Assembly: GCA_021018995.1 (NCBI GenBank)
Contig: CM037587.1
Span: 11,972,866-12,036,865 of the forward strand
DNA from: Chloranthus sessilifolius
Taxonomy: Eukaryota > Streptophyta > Magnoliopsida > Chloranthales > Chloranthaceae
DNA: 64,000 bases
Reading direction: 5' to 3'
The notes under the pieces are model-generated. The model saw only the letters and a list, made by a program, of their open reading frames with translations. It searched no databases and had not been told where the DNA came from. Made by a program: the position numbers and the translations under genes. Below, piece by piece: positions 22,527-33,579 of the stretch; position 1 is the first letter of the stretch, and each line of letters opens with the position of its first letter.

Positions 22527-23704
22527 ATGGGTCTGAAGAAGAAGCTTGCTTCTAAGAACCCTACTTCGAAGGTCAAAGTTTCAACAAGGAAACCGAAGAT
22601 CGACTTGTCTCTGATTGACCGTGATCAACCCTCTGAATGGTGGGAGATGAAATGGTTTGCAAGTGAATGGTCGTTCAATAACGACCTATTCAAAGGGCAA
22701 TAAGTAACTAAATGGACCCTCGATTACCTCACTGCAGCTAGGATGAGATCATTCCTCGAGCCTTTTTACGATTATTATTATCCTCAATTGGTAAAATTGT
22801 TTTACTAATATGAGCGAGGATGGTTTGGACTTGTGCACCACGATTGACGGGTGGTTATTTCAATTCGACCTCTATCATATGGCCGCCGCCATGGGATCTT
22901 CACCAAATTTCACCCCTGGTAAAGGTCTGCAACCCCCAAACAGTGTCGAAGTACCCTATCATTACATTCTAGCCAACATGACCCATGGTGAACACGGGTC
23001 AAGACAATCAGTTAGAAGAGCCCAATTACCTGCCCATATGTGGCCATTAGATATAATTTTTAGGAAGAATTTATACCCTCTGCGCCACGAACGTGAGAGA
23101 AATGATATCTTCCTTCAAGCCTTGTACTACACCTATGATGAGAAATGGTTCAACGAGCTAGCTGTGGTGTGGGATGGGATAATCTATGCCAGGAACCATG
23201 CGCGAGACGTTCACAAGAAGCCTTTGATGACATTACCATACGCGACTCGTATGATCGAGATGTATGAGGACCGAGAGGAAGATGAGGAATATGAGGTTCC
23301 CCAAAATGAACCACAGTACACTGATAACACCAAGAAATATAGAATGGATGATTTAAAACAAACCTACGTCGGGTTAAATGCAAGTGTCCAACACCGCCAA
23401 GGCCAAGAGGTGGCGAGGTGTGCTCAGCAACAGCAGGAGCAGACGCAGTCGAGCAGGTAACTCAACACCCAGTGCCCCCTCCACCACAAGTTCCAACCCA
23501 ATAGCCACCCACCCAGCATGGTGATGTGCCCATTGGGCTGATTTTGCTCGACAGATGGACTTGCATGAGCAGATGCTCAGGCAGATGTCGCACTAGCAGA
23601 ACTTCCATGAAGCTATGCTTATGGATGTGATGCACTACATGTTCTCGGGCTTCGCCTTTGAGCGCATCGATAGAGCACGGGTATACACACCGGGTTGCGC
23701 CTAG
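22527..23704 (+). pseudogene. C1 aORF: extra protein between pol and 3' LTR
   Basis: Function unknown. It starts MGLKKKLASKNP with a basic, linker-like N-terminus. The conserved core then begins SEWWEMKWFASEWSFNNDLF and continues FLEPFYDYYYPQLVKLFY. From 22810 it has a 216-codon open frame with DLYHMAAAMGSS, THGEHGSRQSVRRAQLPAHMW, PLRHERERNDI, EKWFNEL and LPYATRMIEMYED. A Gln-rich stretch follows, and after a frameshift near 23450 a Met/His/Gln-rich coiled-coil-like tail (DLHEQMLRQM, AMLMDVMHYM). Two stops and a frameshift separate the first 94 codons from the rest. Homologues occupy the same place in C2 (28730-30061), C3 (52855-53830) and C4 (62059-63519). From memory it resembles the family called 'putative plant transposon protein' (Pfam PF20167, to be verified). 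There is no signal peptide or membrane span, so an envelope role is unlikely. Confidence 0.75.
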
Positions 23705-24775
23705 TTCTTGAGTAGATGGGATTGCTAGAGATGGTGTAGACCAGGCAGGCGATGGGGTGGATTAGTGGGAGATTTTGTAACTTGGATATCATGGTGTTGT
23801 TGGTGAGATTTTTGTTAATTTTTGAGAAACTAAGGAAAATTTTGAATTTTGAACAGCTTACGTATATACACTGTTGATAACTTGTTGTCATTATATATAG
23901 ATGGTTTATATTTTAATTTTTAGATGTGAATGGGTTAAATGTGAATGGCTATTATGTATGGATGAATTAGATGTTAATGTTTTGATTTAAATGGTTTGAG
24001 TGTGAAATGGTTATAAAATGGAGTAGTTTCAATTGTATCAGTGGTGATTAGTTTTCATGTGTACTTTGATAATGGTTTAAATGGTTAAATTAGTTGTGGA
24101 TAATTTCTCGTACATATGCCTTCTGTGATGCAGGGTGAATGGATTGTTAAAATTCATTGTGAAAATAATGGTGTGGATTTATGGTTGAATGGTGGCATGG
24201 TTGCCATGCTTGGATTGTTATATGCATGAATGGTTTATTTGTGGCTATCCATGTAAGTGTAGTTGTGGATAATTTTGTCACAACTATGCCTTGTCATGCT
24301 GGGTGAATGGATTGTTCAAATTAGTTATGAATATTTTGGCATTAGTTGTAGATAGTTTGGGTGTAATGGCTTAGTTGTAGATATTTTTTATTTCTGTAGG
24401 TGAATGGATTGTTCAAATTAGTTATGGATATTTTGGCATTAGTTGTAGATAGTTTGGGTGTAATGGCTTAGTTGTAGATATTTTTGATTTCTGCAGGTGT
24501 ATGTCCTGTTATGATAGTTAACAAGGACTCTGATTGGTACTAGATGTACCTATATATATATACGGTTATGAAAATGTGTGAGTGTGTTTCTTTTCTTTAT
24601 GGTCTAAATGCATGATTGGATGATTGGACTGAAATCCAAAGTTTGTGTAAGATTTGAAATGGCGTTAAAGATTTTGAAATGACTAATCCTGACTTTGATG
24701 AGTGACCCTAGGACTTCCGGCCCATAGGACACGTAAGGAATTTTTGAGTATGAAAATTTCTTAAGGAGGAGAGAA
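23705..24775 (+). repeat. C1 3' noncoding region with a 97-bp tandem duplication
   Basis: AT-rich and noncoding. Two nearly identical 97-bp units lie at 24303-24399 and 24400-24496 (GTGAATGGATTGTTCAAATT at each start). Looser related copies (TTAGTTGTGGATAATTT, GGGTGAATGGATTG) lie upstream from about 24090. It ends with the polypurine tract AAGGAGGAGAGAA (24763-24775) next to the LTR. Confidence 0.75.
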
Positions 24776-26000
24776 TGTAATATCCCAAAAATTTTGGACC
24801 CAAAAGCGCCCGACTATGTGTACATTTTAATTATAGTACACGTTACATGTGTAAGCAATTACGGATATGTTTAGAATACATTCGGGCTTCATTTGAATTT
24901 TTTTGGAAAGACTAATAACTTATTTGTGTGTGCTAGCTTCACACTGAGCCACAACTCCATTTGGATGGGACTTAACACACAAGTTAGGTGTGTGGGCTTC
25001 ACACCGAAGCAAACCCATTTACATAAGTGGCTTCTCACGTAAGCCTCAATGGTTCTTGCATTGCATGGAATTTGAGAGAAGAAAGAGAGAGCGTCGAACT
25101 TGCATGCGATTGCGACCCGGGAAGAGCGAGAGAATTCCACATCTATAAAACTCTCTTTTGGTTGTTTTTGAAACCCCGATGTCCGAAGTCTCTCACAATC
25201 GCCTTCGCGGGTAAATCTTTAGTCCATTGTATACGTTTAGAAGATTGGGTCTTCGTATCTGTCTTCGTTAGCAATCGCGAGAAGGTGGGTTTCAAATCAT
25301 TGGACGTGTGTGACACGAGAGCGTCGAAATTCCGAAATCGATTCTCGTACGCATTACACACGTGAGTTTGGAAGATAAGACACGTAAACATTGATGGTTT
25401 TGATTTCCTAAAGACAAAGAATCAAGGTTTTTGGATGTAAGAAGACTGTAAAAGAAAAAAATGAAAAGCAAGTTGGGTGTGCAAAATCACCCAAAATCGT
25501 GCATGTGATTTGCCTTCAGATATAAAGGGGAAACATTGCCGAGAAAATTGTGCGCGCAAAATGCACACGATTTTTAGGCAAAAAACCATATTGGGTTTTG
25601 TCGCCCGCACGATTTGGGAAGTACCAGGTGGAAATTTCTTGCGCTATTTGGACATCGATCGCGCAATTTGGAAATCGGGTGCACGATTTTCCTTATTTAG
25701 CTTATTTTGAAGTTTTCCTTGGAAAACTTCTATGACTTCGATAATTATGCTTCCTTAGGCATGTATAAATGATTTTTAAATGCCTTAAAATATAGGTTAT
25801 GATTTGGAACCGTCTATAAGGATCTTCGCGTTATTCTAGCATGACTTCCGAACCGAGGTAGGGGAAAACTCAATACCAATTGCATTTTGTCTTGATTTTC
25901 ATGGATATATATATATGATATGATCGTCAAACTCAGAAATTTTGAATCCATTTACGAATAAGAATTATGAACTTGAAATTGTATCTAATCTTTGAATTAT
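24776..26000 (+). repeat. C1 3' LTR, left part (interrupted by C2)
   Basis: It starts TGTAATATCCC directly after the purine tract. A TATAAAAC box lies near 25144. Motif copies (GCACACGATTT, CCGCACGATTT, GCGCAATTT, GTGCACGATTT) lie at 25568, 25610, 25644, 25664 and 25684. C2 inserted after 26000, and the last five bases (ATTAT) are repeated at 40414-40418. The LTR resumes at 40414. Confidence 0.85.
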
Positions 26001-28046
26001 TGTGATGACTCGACTTTTCCAATCCTTAAAGGTATAGGAAAGGTTGGTTCATCAACTTATTGATTTCTCAATAAGCCGTAACAAATAGAAGCCGACAGCA
26101 TAAGCATAGGTCAAAACAGAGGCATAGCAAAATAAGCAAGAACAAAAGCTCATTCAAAACCATATATCACCCTAAGGAACCAGGAAGAACCACAGGTGAT
26201 GGCCAATCCAACACCTAAAATAGTGGTTCCTCAAGTGATATCCAAAAGACAAACAATGGCCTAGGGCCCAATATTCAATTAATTCGGAACCAAAAGTACC
26301 AAAAGTATAAATCCAGATCAAGGAAAGAATTCCTCCGCTGGGATCTCTAATTCCTCCTCCGGAATATAGTCGAAATCCTCCATATCTAGATCTTCAGATC
26401 CCCAGTCAGTCTCAGCACCTGTGACGTATAGTCGGGGTGAGCTAACATCGAAGCTCAATAGAGAAAATTTATCCATTTGCATTTTATCATAAGGGTTTTT
26501 CGAAGACAAAAATCGGATCAGATATGGTTTTCAAAAGATGCATTGATGTCTAAATTTCATAACTAAAATCGAAAGCCAAAAGATGATTCAATAAATCTGA
26601 TGTTCTGATGCTTTCGAATTCTGAATTAACATGCTTCTTGTCTTAAATTTATAACTTAATTATATCTCCAAAATTACCTATAGTATGAGAGCGAGAGTAT
26701 TACCGATGGGAAACCCTACTGACCATCGTCATTCATGAACCCTATTTCGGTTGGTAGGATCTAGGGTTTCGTTCGTATGTGCCTCAAATCGAATGCAAAT
26801 GCTAAACATATCATATTTTATGTAATTAATACATTTTAGATTTTTCGGAGTTCTAATTCAAAGTTCACATTCAAAAATGAAGTTAGGAAGGTCAAATTTC
26901 TGAGTTCTTATATCAAAGTTTCGGAGTTCTTAATCATGCTAGGTTTATCAAAATTTAGATTTCAATGCTTGCAACAAATAACCAAAACTTATAATATAAT
27001 GCAATTTAGGTTTAGGATTCTGCTACCTCGACTCAATTCGATCCTAAAATAAGCAAAGCAGTCCTCACCATGGACTCCTATCCCAAAACCTACAATAATT
27101 AACACTCAAGGTGTTAATTATGTCAAAAAAATCAACCAAAAGACTCCCCAAAATCATTTCCAAAAGTTTTCAAAAATAAAAAAAAAAACAGGGCAAAATT
27201 CAACCCTCGAATTTAACTCGATGGTCGAATTAAAATCCGATCCTCGAATTCCAATAATGGCATCCGACCTTAAAAGTTCAAATTCGACCCTCGAATTTCT
27301 CCAGGTCTGTGGTTTTCGAATTTGTTCTTCTTTCTTGCAATTTATTCCATCCAAACATCAAAGCTGGTTGTCTAATCTATACTATACATATATTTAACCA
27401 AATTAAAGGAGTGTAAAGGCCTACCTCTTGAAGTTATATCCCTTGGCTCCCGTTGCACCAAGTCTACGTACCGGAACAAACCACCAAGTTCAATTGGACC
27501 CCAAAGATCAGTCCAACCCAAACCTTGCTTTTAGAGCAAAGGCTAGCCTAGCTCATTCGCCCCACTGTCCACTTTCCCTTAGTCTTCTCTCTTAATATCT
27601 TAAACAGATCTAAAGATGATCACAAGGCTTATCGATGGTTGAGATGGGGAGAGGGATTCTCAATCATAAGGGATCTAAGATCAAAGCAAGGAGGCAAATG
27701 TTTGCAAAGAGTGCAAGGGTTCCGGATTCTCACGTGAGGAAGAAGATGCAACTTCTCCTTCACACCTCCTCTTTATAATACAAAATTGCAAACCACATAA
27801 TATCTAGATTTTTAAATTACAATCCTATCTACTTAACTTGCAAATATTTCCGGCGTCTAGGGCATATACTAGACTTAGCGTATAAGTTACCAAAAACATA
27901 ACTTCCACAAGTTCGAAACAAAAATCCTTTGACCACATCTCTCATCATACTCTAAGCTACCCAAATAATCAGACTTATCTCGTAAATTTTTTGGGCACGC
28001 ATATCGAGGTAATCGAAATCCGATCTAAAATATCAGGGATATTACA
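26001..28046 (-). repeat. C2 3' LTR
   Basis: The minus strand begins TGTAATATCCCTGATATTTTAG at 28046 and ends ..CGAGTCATCACA at 26001. The preceding purine tract AAGGAGGGGAGAA is at 28059-28047. A TATA-like TATTATAAAG lies near 27778. The AATTCGA/TCGAATT array lies at 27195-27300. The TGAGCT hairpin is at 26457-26438 and the second hairpin at 26229-26187. Confidence 0.95.
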
Positions 28047-28729
28047 TTCTCCCCTCCTTAGGAATTTTCGTCCTCGAAAATGCAAAAGACACACTAACAG
28101 GGCTAGAAAAGAAAACTCACTCGTAGCACAAAATCGGAACGCAAACGTAACCCACAAAACTAAAATAAATGGAAAAACATGGGTCACAGTGCGATGGCCT
28201 CACAGGGCACGCAAGTCAAGGGATGAGATCCGTAGTAACTTGGATGTACTGCATGTGAACCCAAAGGGCCATAGTGGATTGCATCCGTACATGGATTCCT
28301 ACACCCCGAGTGTCACATGTCGGGAAACAACCTCACCGTGACTCATGGTGTACACACCAGAACGAATCAAACCGATGAGCAAAGTAGTGAAAGTGGAGTA
28401 GTGAACTGATAGGGTGAAAGTGAGTAAAATCCAAAACCATCCACCAAAACAAATACAAAAACAGAACGAAAAGTCACCCCACAACCCATAGTCAAAACAG
28501 CCATGTGAAATGCATAACCGATAACATATACAAGGGATTTGAGTACATAAGTGAGGCATTAACAGATGCACATGCCAAGCAGTCAGAGATCACACAAGGC
28601 AGAACAAAACCAAAACAAATATATAGAAAAGTAGCAAAAAGTTAGAACCACCAGGTTCTAGATAATCCATGGAATAAATACAATCCATAAGAAACAACAA
28701 AAAGTAGTCATAATAGCACACTGGCTGAT
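28047..28729 (-). other. C2 3' noncoding region and polypurine tract
   Basis: This is sequence between the aORF stop (28730) and the 3' LTR. It has the polypurine tract at 28047-28059 and no recognisable gene or repeat otherwise. Confidence 0.7.
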
Positions 28730-30061
28730 CTAATCCTCCCCCTCAGCAGCCTGACCAGCCGAAGCCTGGTCATCGTCCCCAACATCAGCATCATCATCAT
28801 CTATGTCGTCGTCACCCACATCTGTAGGGACACTGGGACCTGCTCCCGATATAGAAGGGTGGTGAACTGACGTCCGGAGATCTGCCATGTAAGTCGAATA
28901 GTCGTCAGGAAAAGCGTGCTGCATCAGGTATGTGAGCACCCCCCGGTGTATATGCAACTCGCGGCTCATAGAGGTGGTATGCTGAGTTAGCTCTTGAATC
29001 TGCTGACCCATAGAAGTCATCTGGCGAAGAAACTCTGACAGGGTGAGGACATCAGGCTGTTGGGGCTGGTCCGTCTCAGGTGCGACAGGCTCTGCTGCTG
29101 CATGGTCGGCATCCTCCTCTTCATCCTCATCAAGGACCACCGCACCCTTGGGAGCCTTTATCAATCGACTGTAGGTCCTACCCCAATTGACTAAGTTATA
29201 AAGTTTGAGATTGGCGGTGGATCATGGCTCAGTAGGGAGAATCTCATAGGCTGGTCCCGCTCGATAATTCTCAATCATAACCGAAATCAAGCGAGCATAT
29301 GGGATGCCCTTTGCTGGTGTCTTCACCTTCTTGCCCATTTTCTCATGAGCTTTAAGGATGCCCTTAAAGACAATTTTCGGGGCATTGAACCAACGCTCTT
29401 TAAATGCCGCAAACAAAATCTGTTGAATGGGGCCTCGGCGTTCCGATCTATGCCCAAAAGGGCAAAGGGTGGCCTTAAAAATCACATCTAAAATCCACAT
29501 GGTCTAGGGCATTTGAGAACGGGTGATCGCTTTGCCGGACCCATGTTTACCTTGGGTCATTTGTGCCATGACCTCCTGAACCGGGACAGATTTAGGGTGG
29601 GGAGGAGCCAAACTCATAGTCGGTGAGTGTTTGGTCGGGCATCGCATTGCCATGGCAATGTCATCAAGGTCAAAGGCGTATTCCCGACCATCAATGGTGG
29701 TGTAGATTTTCTTGCCGTCCTCCCTTCGTATACGCTAATAGAATAAGCGTACCAAGCGAGGATAGAAATGTGTGTGTAATGGTTGCAACAGAGAGGTTAA
29801 TTGGACTTTTTCAAGGTAATCAAAAGCCGACTGGGTTGAGGCTTGCTGATCGAAAAGTTCAGGATCGAAGATCCATTCCACAGCAAACCCCTTAATACCC
29901 CAAAATGCACTGGGATGCTCACGGATTTGTAGGGGTAGGGGTGTCTGACCCGGCTGTGAAGGTGGCTGAACCGGCTGTGAAGGTTGGCTTGCGGACCCAA
30001 CCTTAGAAGCTGGCCTCTTTGAGGTAGGGATTCAAACAGGGGTCTATTTCTTAGGCCCCAT
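28730..30061 (-). pseudogene. C2 aORF: single frame with five stops
   Basis: Function unknown; homologous to the aORFs of C1, C3 and C4. ATG at 30061 gives MGPKK. The frame runs 444 codons to 28730 without any frameshift and is broken only by stops at about codons 6, 10, 109, 186 and 280 (30044, 30032, 29735, 29504, 29222). Layout: a Gln/Pro-rich linker; then the core SAFWGIKGFAVEWIF, YPRLVRLFY, DLDDIAMAMR, MTQGKHGSGKAITR, TMWILDVIFK, FGHRSERR, KERWFNA and IPYARLISVMIENY; then an acidic stretch (DEDEEEDAD) and a predicted coiled coil (LSEFLRQMTSMGQQIQEL) ending LTYLMQHAF; then an Asp-rich tail. It lies in sense orientation between chromodomain and LTR. Two stops read as CAG-to-TAG candidates. 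Confidence 0.8.
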
Positions 30062-30941
30062 ACTAAGATGCCAGAAAAAAAACAACACAAAAATGCAGAA
30101 ATTTAAACCACAATCCACAAAAAGTAGAGGGTTTTACCTCTTGAAATGCCCCCAAATCGGTTTCCTATGCAAGCAATCCGAGTCCCTTATGCAATCTGAG
30201 GGGAAACCCTCTTGAAATCCAGCCAAAAATTGTAAGAGAAGCCACAAAAATCCCAAAACCCTCAAAAACCCAAACCCTAAGCTCTGTTTGCAATGCCCGA
30301 AATGCCAAAACCCCAAAACAGAACCCCACACTTAACCCGACAAATTCGACCCTCGAATTCAAATTCGATGGTCAAATTTCAATTCAACCCTCGAATTCCT
30401 TAAAAGTTTGTCAGGCCTGAAATTTGGCCTAAACTGCCTAACTACTATTCATTCAAAATCAACCATTTGAATTTTCGACCCTCGATATTCTCGAATTCTG
30501 TTTTCCTTCACAAATTCAAAAATTTTATGTGTTGGTCCATTGCCTTGGGCCGAATTGACTTCCTTTGAGCCCTTTTTGCTGTTTAAACATGGAATTCGAC
30601 TATTCGACTATACCGCAAGTACAAAACCATAATATAGCTTATAAAATGAACCAAAGGAATTAAAATTGGGCCCGATTAATTCATAGATTCATTAGCGAGA
30701 GTAACCACCCACATGCAAATGGAAATTTCTGAAATATATTTATCGTTATAAAGTAGGAAATATCGAAGTTATCACACATAAATTGCTACAGGCATTAAAA
30801 TATTACATTGTACCTCAAAAATTTTATAGTCTAGGATAAGTGCATCGAAAATTCTAAAGTTTCATACATCCAATATTCAATTTCTCCAAATATTCAAGCA
30901 AAAAGGCTCGAAAATTGCTCTCGAAGCTCAGCTTCTCGCTC
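30062..30941 (-). promoter_or_regulatory. C2 aORF upstream region: AATTCGA-NNN-TCGAATT array and leader
   Basis: Motif copies on the plus strand include AATTCGACCCTCGAATT at 30344, AATTCGATGGTCAAATTT and AATTCAACCCTCGAATT, with right arms at 30353, 30372 and 30391 (19 bp apart). A further ACCCTCGATATTCTCGAATT lies near 30480. The same motif forms the array in the C2 LTRs. Close to the ATG, the minus strand has a donor-like AAGAG|GTAAAACCC (about 30136) and an acceptor-like TTTCTGGCATCTTAG directly before TATGGGG, consistent with a 5' UTR intron of about 70 nt. Confidence 0.6.
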
Positions 30942-31184
30942 CTAGGTGGCTTCCTCTGGTGTATGATTCCTCCATCTAACGAGAACCAAAGGAATCCACT
31001 TAGTGCATAGGATCTGCTCCTTGCGATCCAAGATCTGAACCGGGTCCTCGATCACCGTCAAACAATCCTGAAGCTCGATGGGTTGATAATCAAGCACGTG
31101 AGTCGGGTCGCATATGTATCTATGCAGCATGGACACATGGAAGACGTTGTGCATGCTGGACAATTGCGGCGGTAGCGCCACTCG
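30942..31184 (-). pseudogene. C2 chromodomain (3' exon part of pol)
   Basis: The reading RVALPPQLSSMHNVFHVSML, then DPTHVLDYQPIEL, EDPVQILDRKEQ and VRWRNHTPEEAT-stop is the chromodomain that closes chromovirus Pol. Its frame is continuous with the upstream integrase once solo LTR S and one copy of its 5-bp duplication are discounted. No stop lies inside the domain itself. Confidence 0.9.
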
Positions 31185-31189
31185 GTAGG

Positions 31190-33579
31190 TGTTAAGACTT
31201 GAAAAGTATCACTTTTCACCCCTTAACTTAGCCTTTGATTAGACCCTTAGCCATCTAATAAAGGTTTGTTAAGTGTTCTCTGTAGATAATAAACAGCAGT
31301 GTAATAAGGCCATAAATCCTCGGGAGCTTGTATTGGCACTAGAAGTTCCTCAGAAGAATGAGCAATGAATCCAGACCTGAGGTAAGCCTCGCGCAGCTGA
31401 CAAAGCTCCAGAGGATTCAGAAAAATATGCTTCGCGCAGTCCTCGCAAAGTCCCAAGACTTCACAACAACTTCTCTTGAGTGAGACTAGCTTGATTCGCC
31501 ACATGCGTCGAGCGAAGCATGAGGATGCAAATGTCAAGAGAAACTGTTGCGCAATTCAGAAAAGCCTCAAAGTTATCGCGAGGATCCTTGCGAAGTTCCA
31601 TTAAGAAGTGAACTTCTCACGCAGTTCTCGCGCTATTTAGGAAGAAAGCAGCCTCATGAAGCCAGAGTTAGCCTCGCGAAGCCAGAGTTAGCCTCGCGAA
31701 GATCTATTGTGAAATGGAATGCTCGCACAGTTCCCGTGCTATTCCAACCCAACCTCGCGAAGCCCAATCCAGCGAGAGCTTAACTATCTACCTCGCGACT
31801 GCTCAAAGCATCAAGAAGCTGCAACCCCGCGACTTCTGAAGTTTTAATGCTAATTCATCCTCGTGAAGTCAGTGCTACCATGCGACAAGTCTGGGAATCG
31901 ACTGCAACCTGGCGAAGCTCTGAACTCCAACTTCTATCGCTTCAGCAGAAGACTTTCTAGAAATTTCCAGTTATTAGGGCACACACTCCCACGCTCGAAT
32001 CTCCATGCACGCGCCTCGAGGCATCCAAGGATCATTAATAGGCCACGTGGCATCTCTAAAATTAGGGTTTCCTAACCCTAATGCACCGCCACCAACTGCT
32101 ATATAAACCTAAGCTTGGTTTAGGTTTGAAGGGGGAGAACACGGCCGGAATAGCTCAGACCTTATCACTGATACGTGATCTGAGATCTTTTTCTTTTCTG
32201 TTCTTCTATAATTGTAAGTAGTTTTCCTTTTTCTTTTTCTTCTCCCCATGGCCCAGCACTTGCTGGCCATGCCTATGTATGTTTATTAAGATTAGATTAA
32301 TGGAATTTGTGATTGGGTGTTGTACTTTTATGGGATTCGTGTGTTTGTGAGCTGTTTTGTGCAAGGCTGCTGCCTTGTGATCTGTCATTGCTTTGGCTGT
32401 GATTCAAAGCAATGGAGGACTGATTCTAAGGAACCATTCAAATCCAAGTGACCTGTGTGTCTGGGCTATCATGGTCCGATACAGCCTTAGCCCCACTACA
32501 GGACCCACTAGATCTGAAATTCCCATGGAAGCCTGAGCTGGTAGCCTTGTGACCATGGTGGTGGCTGCAATATTCTTATTTTATTTTGGGCTCCGTGAGG
32601 ATGATAGCCTCTGGGATAATCTGTGACCATTCAAGTGGACAGGTTATAGCCTTAGGGTGAATCCAATCCGTCGATCCAAAATAGATCCTTCTTCTCCGAG
32701 CCTGAGCTTATAGCCTAGTAGGAGATTGTACTGAGACAGACTCCCCTATATTAGTATAGACCTGCCATCAGATGGCAGATCTGATCTGGGAATGGAGATT
32801 GTAGGCTTGTGACTGGACCATTGTAGTCCCACTCAAGCAATGGACAGCTAGATCGAAGGTGGTACTCAATCTCTTGTTGGTTTTATGTGTCTGGGCTATC
32901 ATGGTCCTATACAGCCTTAGCCCCACACATAGAGCTTTAGAGGTTGAGGTTCCCTATGGATTCCTGAGCTTGTAGCCTGGATGAAGTAGTGCCTACAATG
33001 ATTAACTTGTTTTGACCCATCTCTGGATTGTGGTTCCCCTATGGGATAGTCTGTGACCATTTAAGTGGACAGGTTATAACTTTAAGGGATTGGATCATGG
33101 CACAGGGATGAGTTGGATTCTTTCTCCTCTTTGGTGATAATGTAGCCATTGGACAGGATTTCTATACCAGCAGAACTGGATCTGAGTCATAAATTTCAGC
33201 AGATCTGAACCCAATAGCATACTTCTCACCCTTTTATATTTATTTTCCCACACTCCATCCATCTTCTCAACCCTTTCTGTAGTTAATTCATTAGGCTACC
33301 TTAGGATACTTAGAATAAGTGACCCTAAACTCACTTCCTTTTAGGACTGCCAGATCTGTAGTCAGATCTGGAGGGACTACTAGAGATGGCTCCCTTGGAG
33401 CCGTAGATCACCTTTTCCCTGTGGGACAAACTCTTACTTATCAAAACTTGCTACAAATGGACCCTGTATCTTGCAGGTCTAGGATTTCTCAGTTGTGCTG
33501 ATTCCATCTACTATTTTACTTTGATTTTAAATTGCTTTTACCACCAACAAATAAAGTAGGTACATTGGGAGTTGCATCA
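31190..33579 (+). mobile_element. S: solo LTR inserted in C2 pol
   Basis: A 2,390-bp insertion, TGTTAAGACTTG...GAGTTGCATCA, with perfect 5-bp duplications GTAGG at 31185-31189 and 33580-33584. It has TG..CA ends and no internal coding region, so it is a solo LTR left by LTR-LTR recombination. Its orientation is taken from a TATA box, TATATAAA (32100-32107), and AATAAA at 33550. It contains a cluster of CCTCGCGAAG motifs (31387-31800, three of them exactly 20 bp apart at 31652, 31672 and 31692 or within one base) and a 430-bp tandem duplication (about 32455-33250; CTGGGCTATCATGGTC at 32461 and 32891). Family unknown (Ty1/copia or Ty3/gypsy). Confidence 0.9.
32455..33250. repeat. 430-bp tandem duplication inside solo LTR S
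   Basis: Matching landmarks recur 430 bp apart: CTGGGCTATCATGGTC (32461, 32891), and TGTGACCATT-AAGTGGACAGGTTATA (about 32621, 33051). The second unit is diverged and shortened at its end. Confidence 0.85.

Noticed and set aside
22527-23704. aORF as a retroviral envelope-like protein
   Set aside because: Its position is env-like, but I see no signal peptide, membrane segment or cleavage site, and it has a coiled-coil, charged C-terminus instead.
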